Below are positions 63,748-64,000 of a stretch of DNA of 64,000 nt, one piece after another. The DNA comes from CAYRYU01 sp964428355 (GTDB lineage: Bacteria > Muiribacteriota > Ozemobacteria > Ozemobacterales > Ozemobacteraceae): NCBI GenBank assembly GCA_964428355.1, contig CAYRYU010000006.1, forward strand, positions 1 through 64,000, read 5' to 3'. A program made the position numbers and the translations under genes. The notes under the pieces were generated by a model, which was not told the origin of the DNA, did not search any database, and was given only the letters and a program-made list of their open reading frames with translations. Within the stretch, counting starts at the first letter, position 1; each line of letters starts with the position of its first letter.

Positions 63748-64000
63748 TCAGAGAACCTTGTAGTCGCTCTTCTTCGTCTTGTCGGAGTCATCCTCGAAAA
63801 GGGCTTCGAGGAACCTCGCGGGATCGAAGGGAAGCAGATCGTCCATCTTCTCGCCGACACCGATGAACTTCACCGGAGCGCCGGTCTGTTCCTCGACCGC
63901 GAAAAGCACCCCTCCCTTGGACGTTCCATCCAACTTCGTCATGATGATTCCGGTGACGGAGATTGCCTCGTTGAACAACGTGGCCTGCTGGACGGCATTC
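63748..64000 (-). CDS. ftsY: Signal recognition particle receptor FtsY (C-terminal part; gene continues beyond the window)
   Basis: The last ~84 codons of a gene whose 5' end lies outside the window. IIMTKLDGTSKGGVLFAVEE and FIGVGEKMDDLLPFDPARFL are the closing G4/G5 region of SRP-family GTPases: TKLDG recognises guanine, and 'GVGExxDDLxPF' is typical of FtsY. It docks ribosome-SRP complexes to the SecYEG translocon. Confidence 0.93.
   Translation of the reverse strand, partial: NAVQQATLFNEAISVTGIIMTKLDGTSKGGVLFAVEEQTGAPVKFIGVGEKMDDLLPFDPARFLEALFEDDSDKTKKSDYKVL

Noticed and set aside
1..64000. CRISPR arrays, tRNA or rRNA genes, insertion sequences
   Set aside because: No regularly spaced direct repeats, cloverleaf-like sequences, rRNA-like conserved blocks or transposase signatures were noticed on reading; a dedicated search (tRNAscan, Infernal, ISfinder) was not possible.

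Overview
The window looks like one scaffold of an uncultured, GC-rich (roughly 55-60% by eye), Gram-negative-type bacterium. The evidence is type II secretion/type IV pilus-like prepilins, lipoproteins, a likely outer-membrane beta-barrel, a UshA-type nucleotidase and FtsY. Three runs of exactly 100 N are scaffolding gaps, so this is probably a metagenome assembly. The mix of many HEAT-repeat proteins, prepilin triplets and giant secreted proteins reminds me of Candidatus Riflebacteria/Ozemobacteria, but that is a guess. I saw no tRNA, rRNA, transposase, integrase or CRISPR array.

Layout. 0-7.6 kb: three overlapping prepilin-like genes, a gap, a 1364-residue secreted protein and a small exported protein. 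7.7-9.9 kb (minus strand): an exported peptidoglycan-binding/transglutaminase-like protein and a secreted protein of unknown role. 10.4-22.6 kb: two abutting paralogous Ser/Thr kinases (zinc ribbon, kinase, PEGA-like, C-terminal formylglycine-generating-enzyme-like domain), converging on a 2049-residue STAND ATPase (HEAT repeats, zinc ribbon, HEPN-like RNxxxH motif, NACHT-like NTPase, about 14 WD40 repeats). 22.8-33.3 kb: two membrane-anchored HEAT-repeat proteins around a STAS protein, leading into a second prepilin-like triplet. 33.4-36.6 kb (minus): a small exported protein, a secreted HExxH metallopeptidase and a membrane-anchored protein. 36.8-48.7 kb (minus): four overlapping genes for class III cyclase-like receptors. 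48.8-53.4 kb: S41 protease, TldD, TldE/PmbA and a membrane protein with an NHLP-like N-terminus. 53.5-55.2 kb: nucleotidase. 55.3-56.2 kb: decayed fragments that read as hydrogenase-maturation genes. 56.3-60.2 kb: DUF4956 membrane protein, beta-barrel-like protein and a repeat-rich lipoprotein. 60.3-64 kb (minus): argH, argG, a lipoprotein and the 3' part of ftsY.

Most notable points. The four tandem cyclase-like receptors divide the catalytic residues. Two keep both metal-binding aspartates but lack the transition-state arginine; the other two lack the aspartates but keep the Asn/Arg pair. This is the C1/C2 division of labour of animal adenylyl cyclases, here on separate polypeptides, and suggests obligate heterodimers. 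The 45.9 kb gap is an assembly artefact: its flanks are an identical 55-bp overlap, and collapsing it restores one intact 926-residue reading frame. The kinase/STAND block has the domain content of a signalling or conflict (immunity-like) module. The tldD-tldE pair sits next to a protein with a RiPP-leader-like N-terminus.

All assignments come from reading motifs. No alignments or searches were run.
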